Part shown: piece after piece, positions 9,013 through 19,021 of the stretch
Numbering within the stretch: position 1 is the stretch's first letter
Layout: each line of letters begins with the position of its first letter
Notes under the pieces: generated by a model
Told to the model about the DNA's origin: nothing
Databases searched by the model: none
Seen by the model: the letters and a program-made list of their open reading frames with translations, nothing else
Source of the DNA: Davidsoniella eucalypti
Taxonomy: Eukaryota > Ascomycota > Sordariomycetes > Microascales > Ceratocystidaceae
Direction of reading: 5' to 3'
Length of the DNA stretch: 23,806 nt
Assembly: GCA_004009845.1 (NCBI GenBank)
Contig: RMBW01000334.1
Span: 1-23,806 of the forward strand
Made by a program: the position numbers and the translations under genes

Positions 9013-10005
9013 ATGAGATTAATCCCGTCGCTTTCTACTCTGCTTTTGGCTGCCAGCGCCGTCAGCGCCGCCACCTGGGACTTCAAGGACGGCAGCATCA
9101 AGATCAAGCCTAAGAAGGGCGAAGTCCAGTCCGTCAGGTTCGTTCATCTCGATCTCTCCCCTCTTTCTCCATGTTTCGCTATACATCTCCAATTCTAACC
9201 ATCTCTTTGTAACCCACCCACAGTTTCTCGTCTACCAAGCCTACCTCCAAGGCCCTCGATATTGAGCCGACCGACAACATCATCGTGACGCTGACACCGT
9301 CTCTCAGCTCCCCCTCCGGCGCTAAGCCTCACCAGGCCATGCTACTTCTACGCGATGCCGTTTCTGGTCTCGAAGCGCCCTTTGGCTTCGCCGTGCGCGA
9401 CAACGGCAAGTCCGTGGCCAAGTTCGCCTACCGCGATATCCCCGCCCCTCTGCTCGCCGCTGATGCCCTGCAGGCAACTGTCGTGCTGGGATCCTTCGAT
9501 AAGGACGCTAAGCCACTGAAGAAGGAGGTTTTTACTATTGTTCCCAAGGCGGATACCAAGCCCGTTGTCGAGGCCCCCGAACGCTATGAGAAGAAGCCCG
9601 AAATTCGCCACATCTTCCGCCCCGATGCGCAGAGCCCACCCAAGATCATCTCTATCGTCTTCGCTTTGGCCGTCGTCGCTGCTCTGCCTGTTCTTTTCAT
9701 CTCGGTAAGTCCCTCAATTCTCCGTCTCTGGCTGTGCGATGTTTGTACTAACAATCCATCAATAGTGGCTTGCCATGGGCGCCAACGTCTCGCATCTGGG
9801 CAAAGCTCTGTCGACTGCTGCCGTTCCCCACGTCACCTTCTTCAGCTCTATCATTGCTCTGGAGGGCGTCTTCTTCATGTATTACACTGCCTGGAACCTG
9901 TTCCAGGTCCTGCCTCTGCTGGCCGTCGTCGGCACCGTTTCTGTGCTGAGTGGCTCTCGGGCCCTGGGTGAGGTTCAGTCCCGGAGACTGGCTGGTGAGC
10001 GGTAA
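9013..10005 (+). CDS. swp1: Oligosaccharyltransferase subunit SWP1 / ribophorin II
   Basis: This is a subunit of the ER oligosaccharyltransferase complex, which moves the lipid-linked glycan to Asn in nascent proteins. Three exons: 9013-9137, 9224-9704 and 9766-10005. Introns are 9138-9223 (donor GTTCGT, weak, acceptor CACAG, CTAAC branch) and 9705-9765 (GTAAGT, TACTAAC branch, AATAG). The product is 281 residues, the usual size for the short fungal form. It has a cleavable signal peptide (MRLIPSLSTLLLAASAVSA), then WDFKDGSIKI, a luminal beta-rich part with AKPHQAMLLLRD, and RHIFRPD. Three membrane helices follow at the C-terminus (IISIVFALAVVAALPVLFIS; TFFSSIIALEGVFFMYY; VLPLLAVVGTVSVL). This matches the C-terminal half of metazoan ribophorin II. 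The reading frame is intact. It is tail to tail with the left RAD17 copy. Confidence 0.9.
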
Positions 10006-10181
10006 ATCGACTACTGAGTTCTATGACAATGAAGTTCAAGATCCGAGTCTACCGTCCGACTTGAAGCTTTGATAGAGTAGAGAAATGGAAGGATGTACAG
10101 CAAGTGAGACTGTAAGATATCGAAGAGATTAGCGTTCTAAGGCTTCCTATGGAGCATCTCGGAACAATGGCGTGATTTGTT
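10006..10181. other. 3' region between SWP1 and the palindrome
   Basis: Probable 3' untranslated sequence of SWP1. It ends where the inverted repeat begins at 10182. No target-site duplication with the other outer flank (from 16781) is visible. Confidence 0.5.
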
Positions 10182-10435
10182 CGGCTTGGTCGTTGTGGAA
10201 GAGGCCGTTTTGTACAAGTACAGTAACTGGAAAATTAGAGCACTAGTTGTCTCAATTGTCGATATATCTACCAAAATGCATACAAATTCTGCAAACCAAC
10301 CCAAAATAAATAACCAATCTAACCTTGTCATGATATAAATAGTACATGCTATATAAATGCCCAATGAAGCCAAAGTCTTTAACAAACGCCAGATAATAGA
10401 TACATACACTTGTCGTATACAAAATAGAAACATCG

Positions 10436-13281
10436 TCAGTCCTCAATATCATCATCACTTAACACCAGTTTCTGCACCGACGGAATACTCTCTGCTTCCA
10501 AACGACCACCACCTACGTTTCGGTGTTTGATACCCAGCCGTCGTTTCCGTGGCTCTGCCTCCTCTGACGACTTATCTGTCGCCCATTGTTCGACGCCTCG
10601 AACACCGTGTTGTTCTTCAACTTCCTGCGCCGCATCGTCAATGTCTGCGGTCTCTTCAGACTGAGCGCCTATACCGTGGAAGCTTACGACCTTTTCAATG
10701 TCCCTCAGACGCAAGAGAGACGAATTTTGCGTGCGGCTTTGACCTAGACCTTGGCGCCAGTGTCGTCCGCGTAGAATCGTGGCCATGGAGGGAAGTCGTT
10801 CGAGAACCATCTCTATGCGTGCGGCGCTACCAAGGGAAAGTAGTGGTGCCGTAGGAGTTTGGGACTCTGCTTCTCCTTGGTGCGCTGCTTTACAACCTGG
10901 AGCAGTGGAATTCGGAAATTGAGAGCTTCGGAGGGAAGCTGGTTGCAGACCTTTACGAAGAGGACTGCTCGTCGAACTCTCTCCGGCTCCATGTCTAAAG
11001 ATGTTTGCGCCGGCCGTAACATCGCGTTTAGTGGTCGTTGATTCATCGCCTTGGAGTAGTTTCTGAGATAGCATATCTAGGAGCCCCTCGATTTCCTCGC
11101 GTGTGCGCCATAACTTGATGCTTGTCGGATAGAACATCTTGAATGCGTCCGTTCCACCGCCGCGCCCGGGATGTTGCTGGCGCTTAACTGGATAGGGGAG
11201 AGAATGCAAGAGACCGCGGACGGCGACTTGGAAGGCTATTTCGTCCTGACGTAGAACATAGCTTCCCGAATCTCTATTTGTGAAGCCTGTGAGCGAGCGG
11301 CGACCGCCAAAGAATATGTCCCAGGATGGACAAAGCATATCGGAGTCTGACAAGGCATCCAAACATCCAATCATGTGCTGTACTGAGGTTGGCGTGTCCT
11401 CATCATAGTTCAACTGTTCGCAGGACAGAGGATAGTTCTCGTGAAGGGCAGACACAAACGTGCTCGTATCAGTGCCGATTTCGTCTATCAGAGTCTCTAC
11501 ATTGACTTGTGACGCCCTAGGCCGAGAGTGATGTGCAAGGAATGGTAGTAAGGACTCGGCCGGATTATCTTCTAGTTTGCCTTCATGTCGTTTGTTATAA
11601 ACTACTTTTCCAACAGCATGGAAGATCCCGAGAGTTGATTCACGCTGTGAAACTTGCTCGAGTGTTTCTTTTTCAGACGGTGTCATCACAACATCGCGCA
11701 CAGCTTTCTTTGGCTTCGAGAATAATACTCGTGAGCCCCAATCACCATCCTGGTCGCCTTTTAGACATAGAATTCTAGAGATGCCACGGCATTGCGGATG
11801 TCGCCAATCTCTCCTAAACGCTTGAGAACAAGCGGACCTGGAGTGCGTTTCCGGAATGACTTGCGGGCTTCTTTTTGAACTATGCGCTCCAGTGCCTTAG
11901 CCAGTAGTGACGGCGCAATGGCGTTGAATTCTATCGTGGCAGTTCCAGGATGTCTGAGAATATCCGGCCCGAGTAGTCGGTGGGCTGTGAAGCTGTCAGC
12001 AGAAGCTGATGTTGTTGTCAAAAGAGTCTCGGATATCACCATTACGATTGGTACGATTGGCTGCTTGACACGACCTTCAGCAAACATGCCGAGGATGGTG
12101 TGTTAGCTGCAAGAAACCCAAGAAGCGCATTTCTAAAAGAAGACAGAATGGTCGAAGATAGAGCATAAGTGTTAGGGAATTCCTCAATTAGAATGATTCG
12201 CTTGGTCTTATCATCCGGGTTAAAGCAGTGTTGGTACCATTATAAGCCGGCTCTGGTTCTGGTTCGTCAATATCTAGACTTCCAAAAGTACCACCAACAC
12301 CGATGAACGATTCGAACATCGCCGCAGCCGACTGCATGTTGCCATACAGCCCACCAGTTGGGTTTTTCCATTCTAGTATATTGAACCCCATATCTTGAGC
12401 CAAGAGCTTCACTGTGGTCGTCTTACCAGTACCAGCAGACCCTTTGAGCAAAAGCATACGCTGTCTTGTCTGTCCATTCAAACACATCTGTGAGCCACCG
12501 GCGTACATCAGCAATCTTTTTCTTATGTACCGCAAGCTCATCTAAGTTAACAGGCGCAAATCTCTCTGACCATGGACGCAGGTCATAATCCAAGGCTTGT
12601 TGCTCGGTTGTGATTGTGCTGGCGGGACATTTGGGTTCAAAAACTTGCCACCGCCGCGGGGCACAGGAACAGCAAATGACAACAAACTTCCTTGCTCTTT
12701 AGATACCTTGGCTGCAGCGGAAGCGGGTAGTGTAGAGCCACGGGACGCATTGAGAGATCCAGGTTTCGTGTCAGCAGCGTCTGTACGGAGCCGTTTCTGT
12801 GCACGCTGGCCCACAAAAGAAGCAGCACCAGTAGTTGTGAAGCTGATATCGTCATCATCGTTATCTCCGTCTGATATTTGATCGATCAATGGGTTGGAGG
12901 GGTAGTAATGCGTGGTCTTTGGCGAGCGCAACTGTATTCGTAGTCGTAGCTACCTGTGTTGATGGCTTTTGGGATTGTCGTGAGAAGAGCGTGACTAAGT
13001 CGCCCGAGCGGCCCTTCTCCTCTGTCTTGTACTTCTTATGCACGCGTGATCGTGAAGCATTGGGCTCGAGAAAGGGATAGAAGGGTTTTTTTCTGTATTT
13101 CCCGGTTGTAAGTAGTTGTTCAATAATATATTGATACCGCGTAGTTCAGAATCGCCAAATTAGCCATATATATAGTAGGTAAAGGCATACTTACGTTGAG
13201 GCGAGAGCTGTCTTTGGATGGACTTGGGATGCCGGCGTTGCCAGAGACGATGCAGCGGCTTTTCGCGGCGAGACCTCAGAG
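10436..13281 (-). CDS. rad17: RAD17 checkpoint clamp loader, left copy, frameshifted
   Basis: Rad17 (budding yeast Rad24) replaces Rfc1 in the clamp loader that puts the 9-1-1 ring on damaged DNA in the nucleus. Read from 13281 downward: exon 1 (SPRKAAASSLATPASPSPSK), intron 13093-13194 (GTAAGT...TACAG, 102 bases), then exon 2. That has a basic tail with GDLVTLFSRQSQ, the conserved SERFAPVNLDELAVHKKKI, the Walker A GSAGTGKTTT near 12410-12440, the Walker B IILIEEFPNTY near 12165-12200, KRLGEIGDIRNAV, and an acidic end (LVLSDDDIED). About 900 residues. 10436-11701 is one uninterrupted frame; breaks lie near 11765, 12090, 12200, 12485, 12590 and 12920. Where one arm is broken the other is usually open, so the breaks look like run-length errors. 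No credible start ATG is found. Stop TGA is 10436-10438. Confidence 0.88.
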
Positions 13282-13460
13282 AAGTGACTAATTAAAATTA
13301 AATTTGATCATCAATTACCAAAGTTGAAAATAGTTCACGTTTCACATTTCACTTTTCACATTTGGATTATTACATTTAAGAAAAATATTTTGGAGTATTT
13401 TTGGAGTAATCACTAATCAGAAAAAGTCCAGTCTAAATCCGCATGTTTTTAGGCTCTCTC
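13282..13460. other. AT-rich inner arm, 5' flank of left RAD17
   Basis: About 180 AT-rich bases between RAD17 exon 1 and the palindrome centre, mirrored at 13502-13680. It contains a local repeat (TTTGGAGTATTTTTGGAGTA) and alternating TTTCACATTTCACTTTTCACAT. It must include any promoter. The abrupt change in composition at the start of exon 1 suggests that the gene's true 5' end may be cut here. Confidence 0.5.
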
Positions 13461-13501
13461 GATATCTTTTCTTTCATTAAATTATTTATTATTATTAACA
13501 A
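13461..13501. repeat. 41-base asymmetric spacer of the palindrome
   Basis: The spacer is AT-rich with TTA/ATT triplets (TTATTTATTATTATTAACAA at 13482-13501) and is flanked by CTCTCTC and GAGAGAG. It is the only part of 10182-16780 without a mirror copy. A spacer this short lets single strands fold into a hairpin over 3 kb long. Confidence 0.9.
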
Positions 13502-16500
13502 GAGAGAGCCCTAAAAACATGCGGATTTAGACTGGACTTTTTCTGATTAGTGATTACTCCAAAAATACTCCAAATATTTTTCTTAAAATGTAATAATCCA
13601 AATGTGAAAAGTGAAATGTGAAACGTGAACTATTTTCAACTTGGTAATTGATGATCAAATTAAATTTAATTAGTCACTTCTCTGAGGTCTCGCCCGAAAA
13701 GCCGCTGCATCGTCTCTGGCAACGCCGGCATCCCCAAGTCCATCCAAAGACAGCTCTCGCCTCAACGTAAGTATGCCTTTACCTACTATATATATGGCTA
13801 ATTTGGCGATTCTGAACTACGCGGTATCAATATATTATTGAACAACTACTTACAACCGGGAAATACAGAAAAAAAACCCCTTCTATCCCTTTCTCGAGCC
13901 CCAATGCTTCACGATCACGCGTGCATAAGAAGTACAAGACAGAGGAGAAGGGCCGCTCGGCGACTTAGTCACGCTCTTCTCACGACAATCCCAAAAGCCA
14001 TCAACACAGGTAGCTACGACTACGAATACAGTTGCGCTCGCCCAAAGACCACGCATTACTACCCCCTCCAACCCATTGATCGATCAAATATCAGACGGAG
14101 ATAACGATGATGACGATATCAGCTTCACAACTACTGGTGCTGCTTCTTTTGTGGGCCAGCGTGCACAGAAACGGCTCCGTACAGACGCTGCTGACACGAA
14201 AACCTGGATCTCTCAATGCGTCCCGTGGCTCTACACTACCCGCTTCCGCTGCAGCCAAGGTATCTAAAGAGCAAGGAAGTTTGTTGTCATTTGCTGTTCC
14301 TGTGCCCGCGGCGGTGGCAAGTTTTTGAACCCAAATGTCCCGCCAGCACAATCACAACCCGAGCAACAAGCCTTGGATTATGACCTGCGTCCATGGTCAG
14401 AGAGATTTGCGCCTGTTAACTTAGATGAGCTTGCGGTACATAAGAAAAAGATTGCTGATGTACGCCGGTGGCTCACAGATGTGTTGAATGGACAGACAAG
14501 ACAGCGTATGCTTTTGCTCAAAGGGTCTGCTGGTACTGGTAAGACGACCACAGTGAAGCTCTTGGCTCAAGATATGGGGTTCAATATACTAGAATGGAAA
14601 AACCAACTGGTGGGCTGTATGGCAACATGCAGTCGGCTGCGGCGATGTTCGAATCGTTCATCGGTGTTGGTGGTACTTTTGGAAGTCTAGATATTGACGA
14701 ACCAGAACCAGAGCCGGCTTATAATGGTACCAACACTGCCTTTAACCCGGATGATAAGACAAGCGAATCATTCTAATTGAGGAATTCCCTAACACTTATG
14801 CTCTATCTTCGACCATTCTGTCTTCTTTTAGAAATGCGCTTCTTGGGTTTCTTGCAGCTAACACACCATCCCTCGGCATGTTTGCTGAAGGTCGTGTCAA
14901 GCAGCCAATCGTACCAATCGTAATGGTGATATCCGAGACTCTTTTGACAACAACATCAGCTTCTGCTGACAGCTTCACAGCCCACCGACTACTCGGGCCG
15001 GATATTCTCAGACATCCTGGAACTGCCACGATAGAATTCAACGCCATTGCGCCGTCACTACTGGCTAAGGCACTGGAGCGCATAGTTCAAAAAGAAGCCC
15101 GCAAGTCATTCCGGAAACGCACTCCAGGTCCGCTTGTTCTCAAGCGTTTAGGAGAGATTGGCGACATCCGCAATGCCGTGGCATCTCTAGAATTCCTATG
15201 TCTAAAAGGCGACCAGGATGGTGATTGGGGCTCACGAGTATTATTCTCGAAGCCAAAGAAAGCTGTGCGCGATGTTGTGATGACACCGTCTGAAAAGAAA
15301 CACTCGAGCAAAGTTTTCACAGCGTGAATCAACTCTCGGATCTTCCATGCTGTTGGAAAAGTAGTTTATAACAAACGACATGAAGGCAAACTAGAAGATA
15401 ATCCGCCGAGTCCTTACTACCATTCCTTGCACATCACTCTCGGCCTAGGGCGTCACAAGTCAATGTAGAGACTCTGATAGACGAAATCGGCACTGATACG
15501 AGCACGTTTGTGTCTGCCCTTCACGAGAACTATCCTCTGTCCTGCGAACAGTTGAACTATGATGAGGACACGCAACCTCAGTACAGCACATGATTGGATG
15601 TTTGGATGCCTTGTCAGACTCCGATATGCTTTGTCCATCCTGGGACATATTCTTTGGCGGTCGCCGCTCGCTCACAGGCTTCACAAATAGAGATTCGGGA
15701 AGCTATGTTCTACGTCAGGACGAAATAGCCTTCCAAGTCGCCGTCCGCGGTCTCTTGCATTCTCTCCCCTATCCAGTTAAGCGCCAGCAACATCCGGGGC
15801 GGCGGTGGAACGGACGCATTCAAGATGTTCTATCCGACAAGCATCAAGTTATGGCGCACACGCGAGGAAATCGAGGGGCTCCTAGATATGCTATCTCAGA
15901 AACTACTCCAAGGCGATGAATCAACGACCACTAAACGCGATGTTACGGCCGGCGCAAACATCTTTAGACATGGAGCCGGAGAGAGTTCGACGAGCAGTCC
16001 TCTTCGTAAAGGTCTGCAACCAGCTTCCCTCCGAAGCTCTCAATTTCCGAATTCCACTGCTCCAGGTTGTAAAGCAGCGCACCAAGGAGAAGCAGAGTCC
16101 CAAACTCCTACGGCACCACTACTTTCCCTTGGTAGCGCCGCACGCATAGAGATGGTTCTCGAACGACTTCCCTCCATGGCCACGATTCTACGCGGACGAC
16201 ACTGGCGCCAAGGTCTAGGTCAAAGCCGCACGCAAAATTCGTCTCTCTTGCGTCTGAGGGACATTGAAAAGGTCGTAAGCTTCCACGGTATAGGCGCTCA
16301 GTCTGAAGAGACCGCAGACATTGACGATGCGGCGCAGGAAGTTGAAGAACAACACGGTGTTCGAGGCGTCGAACAATGGGCGACAGATAAGTCGTCAGAG
16401 GAGGCAGAGCCACGGAAACGACGGCTGGGTATCAAACACCGAAACGTAGGTGGTGTCGTTTGGAAGCAGAGAGTATTCCGTCGGTGCAGAAACTGGTGTT

Positions 16501-16780
16501 AAGTGAATGATGATATTGAGGACTGACGATGTTTCTATTTGTATACGACAAGTGTATGTATCTATTATCTGGCGTTTGTTAAAGACTTTGGCTTCATTGG
16601 CATTTATATAGCATGTACTATTTTATCTCATGACAAGGTTAGATTGGTTATTTATTTTGGGTTGGTTTGCAGAATTTGTATGCATTTTGGTAGATATATC
16701 GACAATTGAGACAACTAGTGCTCTAATTTTCCAGTTACTGTACTTGTTACAAAACGGCCTCTTCCACAACGACCAAGCCG
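13502..16780 (-). repeat. Right arm of giant inverted repeat
   Basis: Mirror of 10182-13460. It carries the second RAD17 copy on the plus strand and that gene's 3' flank to 16780. Beyond CCAAGCCG the two outer flanks are unrelated. Examples of differences from the left arm: GAGAGAGCCCT against GAGAGAGCCT, CGCCCAAAG against CGCCAAAG, and GACAAGCG against GACCAAGCG. One apparent substitution is near 16626 (TTATCTCATG against TTATATCATG). Confidence 0.97.
13681..16526 (+). CDS. rad17: RAD17 checkpoint clamp loader, right copy, frameshifted
   Basis: Second copy of the same gene, head to head with the first and about 400 bases from it. Exon 1 ends at 13766 and the 102-base intron is 13767-13868, matching the left copy. 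Walker A (GSAGTGKTTT) is near 14523-14552. The Walker B region (14764-14787) is thrown out of frame by a missing C in GACAAGCG. Uninterrupted pieces include 14325-14615 (DLRPWSERFAPVN to the Walker A domain), 14878-15190 (MFAEGRVKQPIVPIVMVISE) and 15825-16480. Breaks near 14059, 14315, 14590, 14775, 14872, 15190, 15300 and 15780 fall at different runs from those of the left copy. Stop TGA is 16524-16526. As given neither copy encodes a full protein; a correct reading of the shared sequence probably would. Confidence 0.88.
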
Positions 16781-18999
16781 CACAGCTTTTTGGAGCTGCT
16801 CTTAGTTAGTGCGGATGCAGGAATATGCCGGGCTGGGCCGGAAACCCATAAGTACAGTATTTCCCTAGTATCCGGCTACTCTTCTCTTCCTGCTTCAAGC
16901 CATACACAGTGGTATGTACTGATGTTTAAGTTGGAGGGATTTCTCTACATGTACGCGGGAGAACGCTGGCTTAGTTGTATGCGAGTCTTGTCTCTGGTCT
17001 GCGTGCGCTCCTTGAACGAGAGTTCCCAGACTAGTTATTGTTTCTCCTGTAGCTCCTGCATGTCTCTGGCTTACTTGGTACAACTGCGTACATAGATATG
17101 TACATGTGCTGTTGAGGTATGATTTATAGTACGTTACAGCAGCAGCGGGAAGGAAGCCACGGCTAGTGCTATAGACAGATGGCGGGCGGGAATTTTGCTG
17201 TATGCAAGCATTGAAGGAGAGAGTCGAACTGTTTTTCAAAGTCCAACAGCCGTACTAGTTTATCTGCTGTATCTTGCTTCTATTGCTCTGCTTCTAGAGG
17301 GAGCCAAGAATGGGCTAAAGACAACTAAAGACAGCACAGTGAAAGAGAACCGCGATTGTGTCAAAGGAGTCCAGGGTTTCTCTAAGGCGCACTCACTACC
17401 TTCAGCCCATGTGGTGTCAACTAGAATGGACGCTGTGGCCCGAGACTAACTACTAGCTGGCCTTATCGCCAAGATTCGGTCACATTCTTTGATACTTGAA
17501 TCAATGGGGGGCAATCTTTCAAAGCTTGATAAGTAGAGTTGTAATTCTAAATAGCAAAATATCGGAATACGGGCGAAACTCTACGTCCCTGGTCCATATT
17601 AAGCTATAATAACGAACAGCATGTAGTCAATTCAAGTAAACAAATGGTATCGAAATTCTGCCTCCCTGTTCCTGGCCGTTGAAGTTTGAGCCTGGCCCAC
17701 TGTCGTATTGACGCATACAGGCACTTCAACTCAATTCTTGTCAGACAAACAGTTCAGGTCGCAGTCTTCTGAAGTAACATAAAGTTCAGCAGCTTTCGTC
17801 GCTAAATATTGCCGCACATTGCCATCAATTCAGCACTATACCCCTTCTGACGGATGGTTGTTACAGGCCATCAATTAGAAATCGAAGGGCCTGAGCTGCC
17901 AAAAAATAAAGTCTAAAATCATAAAGTTCTATTCCCAAACAATCACGATCAAACATCTGGCAAAAAAAAGATTTGGTGCTAAGACTCTCAGAGGAAAAAA
18001 ATTCAAATACTTTGTGTTGATCTCAGGACCCTGGAAAACCAAACTTCCCTGTGCGGAAAGATGTGAGCTGGCTTTCTGTCTTGTTTTCTCTTTCTCTCGG
18101 TTTTTGTAATGATTCTCATTCCTTTATTCTTCTAGTTTCTTTTTCTTTTTTTTCTTTTTAAAATAATGATAATACATAGTTGTACTAATACTTAGATCAC
18201 TGTCGAGGCCAAGACAAATTGATCAGCCCAGGCTGGGAAGAACTAGGGCGTTATCTTATTTGCTCTCTAGCTATCTACGACTGGTTAATTGTACATTCTA
18301 CGCTACTGTAGAAATGGTCGAGTATTCCTTTTTGTCAATCAGCTAATGCGTAGGCCTTTGCTTCACATCAAGGCAGCAACAGAATTAAATCACGTCGGGG
18401 TTTCGCTCATGCTTTTTCACCACCAAGCAACCAAAGAGGATGCCATCTTGTCTGTGATATCGCCCCCTCATCACACGAGGCGTTTATCCTGTGGCTTGCT
18501 AGTTTCTTTTGCCCGCAAATCTATGATTCCAATCTACCTGTCCAAGCCATAGCATTACATTTGCCCGTGCTATACAACTACAATTATACATAAGTATAGC
18601 CAAGTATAGCTCCACACGCCCGCTCTGACTCTCCTCGCGATCAAAACCAAGGGCAAGCAACGCACGTGGAGCGCAATATGCAGCACTTGTATTGTAGCAT
18701 CGTAACGCAGTTGGGTACCTGACAGCATGTTACTGCCACCACATCTTCCAATATAACTAACATGTACAAATATAGCCAGCTACAAGGCATTAGCCTACAG
18801 ATACCCAGGAAAAAGGCTAGACAAATAGATCCCGGTCCCATGTATGCGAACGGACTCTCATCTCAATTCACAGTAATTAATTGTCATACTTTGGAATCTA
18901 GCCTGCCCATCATACTACAAATACCAAGCAAACAGGACAAGGACTTACAGCAACCCGGAATAATACAATGCATCAGTGCTAGATAGAGATATCCATTCT
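16781..18999. other. Intergenic, no supportable gene
   Basis: Frames at 16790-17095, 17195-17449 and 18289-18552 are short and match nothing I know. A T-rich, CT-like run lies at about 18085-18165. No tRNA or transposon protein was recognised. Confidence 0.5.
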
Positions 19000-19003
19000 T
19001 CTT

Positions 19004-19021
19004 CATGTACATATGTACATG
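19004..19021. repeat. Perfect 18-bp palindrome
   Basis: CATGTACATATGTACATG is its own reverse complement. Related GTACAT/ATGTAC words cluster around it (19008-19040), and TACATA words recur through 19550-21800. It could be a protein binding site or simply low-complexity drift. Confidence 0.7.

Larger units (their letters stand above)
10182..13460 (+). repeat. Left arm of giant inverted repeat
   Basis: This 3279-base arm is the reverse complement of 13502-16780. The pairing runs from CGGCTTGG at 10182 (against CCAAGCCG ending 16780) to GGCTCTCTC ending 13460 (against GAGAGAGCC from 13502). Paired positions add to 26962 at the outer ends, the gene stops and the inner ends. In the many places I compared, nearly every difference was a gain or loss of one base in a run. 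The arm holds a RAD17 copy, its 3' flank (10182-10435) and an AT-rich inner 175 bases. Confidence 0.97.

Noticed and set aside
9138..9198. Read-through of SWP1 exon 1 into the following bases
   Set aside because: Splicing at 9137/9224 keeps the frame and restores a family-like sequence; the read-through ends at a stop soon after.
10160..10182. Target-site duplication at the palindrome ends, which would indicate a transposon
   Set aside because: The two outer flanks share no direct repeat and the arms carry no transposase.
10549..11041. Open frames on the plus strand inside left RAD17, mirrored at 15921-16413 on the minus strand
   Set aside because: They are antisense to the long intact RAD17 frame and appear in both arms only because the arms are mirror copies.
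12597..12881. 94-residue plus-strand frame, with a mirror at 14091-14351
   Set aside because: Antisense shadow of the RAD17 N-terminal low-complexity region.
16790..17449. Two open frames of 84-101 residues after the palindrome
   Set aside because: No recognisable domain, no splice or codon support, and similar frames occur by chance at this length.
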